Shown here in pieces: positions 22,554 through 26,045 of a stretch of DNA of 26,045 nucleotides. Positions within the stretch are counted from its first letter, which is position 1. Each line of letters starts with the position of its first letter. Below the pieces are notes generated by a model. That model made no database searches. It was not told the DNA's origin and worked only from the letters and a program-made list of their open reading frames with translations. The stretch is from Propionibacterium sp. (lineage in GTDB: Bacteria; Actinomycetota; Actinomycetes; Propionibacteriales; Propionibacteriaceae): contig JALHFX010000039.1 in assembly GCA_022837595.1 (NCBI GenBank), forward strand, positions 1 to 26,045, given 5' to 3'. A program made the position numbers and the translations under genes.

Positions 22554-22559
22554 ATTCTT
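22554..22559 (-). promoter_or_regulatory. Putative -10 element for tpx (leaderless)
   Basis: AAGAAT on the minus strand ends 6 nt before ATG 22547. A weaker match to consensus than the others. Confidence 0.35.
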
Positions 22560-22624
22560 GTGCGTCGATAGCAGAACGGGGAGAGGGTTTCGCCGTGGGC
22601 ATAGCCTGGTAGCCGGGCTTTTCG

Positions 22625-22695
22625 AGCGGGCGACGGGAATCGAACCCGCGTGTTCAGCTTGGGAAGCTGACGCTCTACCATTGAGCTACGCCCGC
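22625..22695 (-). tRNA. tRNA-Gly, anticodon CCC
   Basis: A 71-nt cloverleaf on the minus strand: acceptor GCGGGCG/CGCCCGC, D arm GCTC/GAGC with loop AATGGTA, anticodon stem TCAGC/GCTGA around TTCCCAA (anticodon CCC, reads GGG), variable region ACAC, T arm GCGGG-TTCGATT-CCCGT, and a discriminator T. CCA is not encoded. Upstream, 22698-22714 holds a 7-bp hairpin with a 3-nt loop that would lie in the precursor leader. Confidence 0.97.
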
Positions 22696-22697
22696 AG

Positions 22698-22714
22698 ATC
22701 GTTGAAGCAACGAT
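22698..22714 (-). other. Small hairpin in the pre-tRNA leader
   Basis: ATCGTTG (22698-22704) and CAACGAT (22708-22714) are perfect complements around a 3-nt loop, ending 2 nt before the mature 5' end of tRNA-Gly. A TAAAGT hexamer at 22729-22724 on the minus strand could start a transcript just upstream. Confidence 0.45.
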
Positions 22715-22780
22715 GCGGTTGACACTTTAGCGCATTTGACGCGCCCACGAACACGAGGCTAGTGCGCTGATACGAGCCTC

Positions 22781-23275
22781 CTAGTCATTCCAGTGTTTTT
22801 GGACCCCGGCTATGACCGATTGGAAGACCGCTGGGCTAACGGTTCCGGACGCTCGGCGGATCTTCGCTGGATCGATGCGGACGATGCGATCGGTCCGCAC
22901 CTCGCTGATGCGTCGCTTGGTGTCCCAATCGCCTGAGCCGATCTCGATCCAGTAGCGCCCGGCACGGTTCTCCTGCTCGGCGTCGCGATCGTGATCCTTG
23001 CTGGTAGCAGGTAGCCCGAGCAGCCAGCCGGCGTCCGAGCCAATGAGCAGTACCGGACGATCCTTGCCCTGGCTCGGGTCCTCCTCGAAGGCGACCCAGG
23101 TCCACACCATCTCTGCGGACCTATACCCTCCGGGACCTTCGGCCCGGTAGCGCATCTGCGGTAGGCCGTGGAAGTCGGCTGCCGGCCGCCCACTGGCGGG
23201 AGAGCCGGGGCCAGCCGCGTTTTGCAAGAGCCTGCCGACCAGCCGTGCAAGCGGTCGGAAATCGCGCCATCTCAT
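22781..23275 (-). CDS. PemK/MazF-family protein, no antitoxin gene visible
   Basis: 164 residues. Residues about 52-160 match the PemK/MazF fold as found in a conserved solitary actinobacterial family: AEMVWTWVAFEEDPSQGKDRPVLLIGSD (54-81), LPATSKDHDRD (88-98), WIEIGSGDWD and SEVRTDRIVRIDP (124-136). MazF enzymes are ribonucleases that cut mRNA; the conserved Arg after the KDRP motif and the T/S in TSKDH occupy active-site positions. The N-terminal 50 residues are an extension rich in Gly, Arg and Pro. No antitoxin-like small gene accompanies it. Its ATG overlaps the TGA of the upstream membrane-protein gene (TGATG), so translation is coupled. Toxicity is not established for this subgroup. Confidence 0.82.
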   Translation of the reverse strand: MRWRDFRPLARLVGRLLQNAAGPGSPASGRPAADFHGLPQMRYRAEGPGGYRSAEMVWTWVAFEEDPSQGKDRPVLLIGSDAGWLLGLPATSKDHDRDAEQENRAGRYWIEIGSGDWDTKRRISEVRTDRIVRIDPAKIRRASGTVSPAVFQSVIAGVQKHWND

Positions 23276-23919
23276 CAGCGGAACCTGGGGGCTGGTCCAT
23301 AGGCGACAGCTGTGCTCGGCACGATCGGCGGGCGCGGCGGGTCAGCAAAGACCTGGTATGCGTCGGAGAACTTTCTGGCTTGACCGGTCCAGACCAATGC
23401 GGTGCCGATCGCCGCGAACCCCAATGCCAGCCAGGACGCCGGGAGCACGAAGAAGGCGAGCAAGCTGGTCACACACGCCACGATGCCGGCACCGCGACTC
23501 CAGGAGGCGCCATACCAGGCGTTGTAGCCGGCGGTTGCCGGGCCTGCGACCATGATCACGCTGATGATGGCCATCACACAGACCAGGACGATGGAGGTAC
23601 CCGAACCGGGGCGTGGATCGAACAGTTCGATCAGCTTCGAGCTGGTCGCGAAGTTGTCGATATTGATCGCCACCCACCAGTACCGCCAGTAGGTCACGAC
23701 AGCGACGATCAGCGATGCACAGAAGGCGGCCACCGCAGCAATCACAACACCGGGGCGTTTGGGTTCCCCAGTGCGTTCACTCAACGGGTAGCCGGCCACC
23801 TCGGAAGTCAGTGGAGGCAGCGACGCTATGGGAATCTCGGGAGCCTTGCCCAGCCCCTCTTGCGCAGGCTGCTCATCGGCCCGGCGCGCCGGACGATAGC
23901 TACCATCCTGCTCGGTCAT
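23275..23919 (-). CDS. Four-helix membrane protein of unknown function
   Basis: 214 residues. A polar, Pro-rich N-terminus (1-54) is followed by helices at about 57-78, 109-131, 143-159 and 161-178, with a periplasmic-side loop (79-107) containing RYWWVAINIDNF, and a Pro-rich C-terminus. No family was recognised. It is coupled to the PemK/MazF-like gene by a TGATG overlap, the only clue to its role. No convincing Shine-Dalgarno was found upstream of ATG 23919; TAGGTG ends 7 nt before it but is a poor -10 match. Confidence 0.75.
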   Translation of the reverse strand: MTEQDGSYRPARRADEQPAQEGLGKAPEIPIASLPPLTSEVAGYPLSERTGEPKRPGVVIAAVAAFCASLIVAVVTYWRYWWVAINIDNFATSSKLIELFDPRPGSGTSIVLVCVMAIISVIMVAGPATAGYNAWYGASWSRGAGIVACVTSLLAFFVLPASWLALGFAAIGTALVWTGQARKFSDAYQVFADPPRPPIVPSTAVAYGPAPRFR

Positions 23920-24063
23920 CGACCATCACCTACCCCGTGGCACCGTCCCTGATCGTTCACACTCGCGCTCCAGACTAGCCGTACTCCTCCTCCAAGACCG
24001 CGCCGCAGCCCGACCGCCGTCGTCCACCGTCAGCTACGAAAGTGGGACTCTCGATCCAGACGA

Positions 24064-24069
24064 TACAGT
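24064..24069 (+). promoter_or_regulatory. Putative -10 element for the HAD gene (leaderless)
   Basis: TACAGT ends 7 nt before ATG 24077. There is no Shine-Dalgarno. The remaining gap 23920-24063 shows nothing else. Confidence 0.45.
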
Positions 24070-24076
24070 TGCGCTC

Positions 24077-24727
24077 ATGAATCGCACACCTCGATGGCCT
24101 GTTGTTCTGTTTGACTTCGATGGCACCTTGCTGAACACCATTGACGGGATCGTGGCGAGTTACACCCACGCTTGGCGGACGGTCTCGGGGCGTGAGGTTA
24201 CCCGCGCCGATATTCTGCCGTGGATCGGTCGAACCCTCGAAGATGTCTTCGCTGACGAGGATGCCGCGAACGCTGCCGAGCTTGAAGCTGCCTACATGGA
24301 ACATAATGTGGCAACCCTCGCCGCTGGGATCAAGAAATATGACGGCGTCTCAGAATTGGTACATCAGATGGTAGATGCGGGTATCCGCACCGGGGTGGTC
24401 ACCTCGAAGCGGCGCCGCACCGCGATCCCCGCAATGAAGCTTGCCGGGCTGCCCGAAGAGACAGTGCTCGCGTGCGCGATGGAAGACACCAATCGCCATA
24501 AGCCCGACCCGACGCCGCTACTGACCGGGCTCGCGGTGCTGGACGCCCCGGCGGCGGGAAGCCTTTACGTTGGCGATGCGATCTTCGATCTGCAGGCGGC
24601 AGCAGCCGCAGGCATGGATGGTATCGGCGTCACGTGGGGTGCGGGTACACCCGATGAACTGCAAGCCCAGCCGCACATCGCGATCGTTGACACGGTCGCT
24701 GAATTGAGTGGGTATGTGCTTGGCTGA
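24077..24727 (+). CDS. HAD-family phosphatase, phosphoglycolate phosphatase-like
   Basis: 216 residues with the four haloacid dehalogenase motifs: DFDGT (D13, D15), VVTS (S110), HKPDP (K142) and YVGDAIFD (D167, D171). A helical cap lies between motif I and II (about 20-90). The motif spacing and the LNTIDGIVASY opening fit Gph/PpaX-type phosphatases acting on phosphoglycolate or pyrophosphate; the exact substrate cannot be told from sequence. It is a single gene ending at a strong bidirectional terminator. Confidence 0.92.
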   Translation: MNRTPRWPVVLFDFDGTLLNTIDGIVASYTHAWRTVSGREVTRADILPWIGRTLEDVFADEDAANAAELEAAYMEHNVATLAAGIKKYDGVSELVHQMVDAGIRTGVVTSKRRRTAIPAMKLAGLPEETVLACAMEDTNRHKPDPTPLLTGLAVLDAPAAGSLYVGDAIFDLQAAAAAGMDGIGVTWGAGTPDELQAQPHIAIVDTVAELSGYVLG

Positions 24728-24771
24728 CGTGTGCCAACACGCATAACCGGCAAGGTCACGCGAGCATAATC

Positions 24772-24814
24772 CGAGAGGGACGGGAACCTATTCTTCGGGT
24801 TCCCGTCCCTCTCG
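24772..24814. terminator. Bidirectional terminator between convergent genes
   Basis: A 17-bp perfect stem (24772-24788 with 24798-24814) and a 9-nt loop, 44 bp after the HAD stop and 22 bp from the CoA-transferase stop. There is no T-run on either side, but the stem is very stable. Confidence 0.8.
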
Positions 24815-24836
24815 TGAGGTTCAGCCTTCTCCTCGG

Positions 24837-26045
24837 TTACTTAGCGGCAGCCTTGGCTTGCTCGGCAGCAGCCTCCGCACGGTCGGCTGCTTCGGTGGCC
24901 TGGGCGGCAGCCTGCTTGGCTTCGGCGGCGGCGGCGACCGCGGTCTCGGCGGCTTCCTGCGAGGCGCTTTGGGCTCGAGTGGCGCCGGCGCCACCGGCGG
25001 CGTCGAGCTTCATCGTCCCGGTCTCCAGGAAGTTCTGGTGCCAGCGCAATGCCTTGGTCAGCACGTGCGGGGTGTGGATGCCCTTGCTGACCGACATCGC
25101 TTCGTTGTAGTAATCCCACAGCTGTGCGCGGTAGTCGGGATGAGCACAGTTCTCGATGATCATCTTGACCCGCTGCCGGGGGGCCAGGCCGCGCAGATCA
25201 GCGAGGCCTTGCTCGGTGATGATGGCCATCACGTCGTGCTCGGTGTGATCGTGGTGGCTGACCATCGGGACGATCGCCGAGATATCGCCATTCTTGGCCA
25301 GCGACGGGCTGACGAAGATCGAGTAGCCGGCATTGCGGGCGAAGTCACCCGAGCCGCCGATACCGTTCATCATCTTGGTGCCCATGATGTGGGTCGAGTT
25401 CACGTTGCCGTAGATATCGGCCTCGATCATGCCATTGCAAGCGATGACGAATTGACGGCGGATGACCTCGGGATGGTTCGAGACATCCTGGGGCCGCAGA
25501 ATGATCTTGCCGTGATAATCCTTGGCGTGGTCGTTCATGTGATGCGCCATCTCGGGTGACAGCGAGAACGCGGTGGCGGAAGCGACCTCGATCTTGCCGA
25601 CGTCGATCAACTCGATCATGCCGTCCTGGATCACCTCGGTGTAGCTGGTCATATGCTCGAAGTCCGAGTCCTTCAGACCGGCCAAGACGGCGTTGGCGAT
25701 GTTACCGACACCGGACTGCATCGGCCACAGATTCTTCGGCATCCGGCCCAGGTTGACCTCCATGGACAGGAAATCGAGGAGATGGCCTGCGATCGCGCGG
25801 GAGTCATCGTCCAGTGGCTTGAACGGAGTGTTGCGGTCGGGATCATCTGTTTCGATGACCGCGACAACCCTGCTCGGATCGACCTTGAAGGTCCGCTGCC
25901 CGATGATGTCACTGGGGTGATTGATCGGGATCGGCTCACGACGAGGCTTGATCTCCATGCCGTAGTAGATGTCATGCATGCCGAAGAGATCTTCGGTCTG
26001 CCAGGAGTTGACCTCGATGATGATCTTGTCCGCGATGTCGAGGTA
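24837..26045 (-). CDS. Acetyl-CoA hydrolase/CoA-transferase (succinyl-CoA:acetate or propionyl-CoA:succinate type), 5' end missing
   Basis: The frame is open to the right edge (402 codons present before the stop), so the N-terminus is outside. The family segments are clear: GVGNIANAVLAGL, NGMIEADIYGNVNSTHIMGTKMMNGIGGSGDFARNAGYSIFVSPS (with the catalytic-site Glu of class I CoA-transferases and the GGSGDF loop), SHHDHTEHDVMAIITEQGLADLRGLAPRQRV. Such enzymes move CoA between succinate, acetate or propionate in fermenting propionibacteria and acetic acid bacteria. Homologues end shortly after the W-H-Q-N-F-L-E-T-G segment. Here about 55 further residues follow, rich in Ala, Glu, Gln and Lys and predicted helical, an unusual addition. 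Enzyme class is confident; substrate pair is not. Confidence 0.93.
   Translation of the reverse strand, partial: YLDIADKIIIEVNSWQTEDLFGMHDIYYGMEIKPRREPIPINHPSDIIGQRTFKVDPSRVVAVIETDDPDRNTPFKPLDDDSRAIAGHLLDFLSMEVNLGRMPKNLWPMQSGVGNIANAVLAGLKDSDFEHMTSYTEVIQDGMIELIDVGKIEVASATAFSLSPEMAHHMNDHAKDYHGKIILRPQDVSNHPEVIRRQFVIACNGMIEADIYGNVNSTHIMGTKMMNGIGGSGDFARNAGYSIFVSPSLAKNGDISAIVPMVSHHDHTEHDVMAIITEQGLADLRGLAPRQRVKMIIENCAHPDYRAQLWDYYNEAMSVSKGIHTPHVLTKALRWHQNFLETGTMKLDAAGGAGATRAQSASQEAAETAVAAAAEAKQAAAQATEAADRAEAAAEQAKAAAK

Noticed and set aside
22400..22681. Minus-strand frame covering the tRNA and the start of tpx
   Set aside because: It runs through a perfect tRNA-Gly gene and out of frame over tpx.

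Overview
The window looks like chromosomal DNA of a high-GC Gram-positive bacterium (Actinomycetota), most likely Propionibacteriaceae. The evidence is a polyphosphate glucokinase, a dnaK-grpE-dnaJ-hspR operon behind two HAIR operators, an actinobacterial DUF3516 helicase, and a succinyl/propionyl-type CoA-transferase. The family-level assignment is inference. No phage, insertion sequence, plasmid or CRISPR signal was seen, and most genes are housekeeping.

Layout. 1-708 (-): 5' part of an AbiEi-like/DUF559-like gene that runs off the left edge. 709-942: gene-free spacer with two DnaA-box-like sites and an 18-bp perfect inverted repeat. 943-3495 (-): DUF3516 helicase, divergent from 3642-4295 (+), a KDPG-aldolase-like protein that has lost the Schiff-base lysine. 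4425-6498 (+): two consecutive cell-wall hydrolases that share an unusual N-terminal half but carry different catalytic domains. 6592-10755 (+): pgi, a SanA/YdcF-like membrane protein, argS. 10788-11549 (-): ppgK. 11696-12580 (+): membrane-tethered Schlafen/AlbA_2 protein. 12611-13624 (-): CPBP intramembrane protease. 13823-17863 (+): dnaK-grpE-dnaJ-hspR. 17915-18472 (+): unknown conserved-looking protein. 18514-19478 (+): galE broken by a frameshift. 19469-21952 (-): three-gene envelope operon (LiaF/DUF1707-C-like, small bPH2, large bPH2). 22050-22547 (-): tpx. 22625-22695 (-): tRNA-Gly(CCC). 22781-23919 (-): PemK/MazF-like protein coupled to a four-helix membrane protein. 24077-24727 (+): HAD phosphatase. 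24837-26045 (-): CoA-transferase, entering from the right edge, with an alanine-rich C-terminal tail.

How genes fit together. ppgK makes glucose-6-phosphate from polyphosphate and pgi passes it into glycolysis; the CoA-transferase belongs to acetate/propionate-succinate fermentation chemistry. The chaperone operon is an autoregulated HspR circuit, with operator and repressor both present. The hydrolase pair, the LiaF-like/bPH2 operon and the SanA-like protein concern the cell envelope.

A window-wide signal is that many first genes have no Shine-Dalgarno sequence but have a -10-like hexamer ending 6-7 nt before the start codon, as expected of leaderless mRNAs. This pattern was used to choose several starts. 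The best candidates for something undescribed are the shared N-terminal module with three xRRA-type motifs in the hydrolase pair, the aldolase-like pseudoenzyme, and the 834-884 inverted repeat. No clear multi-gene novel defence or mobile system was found.
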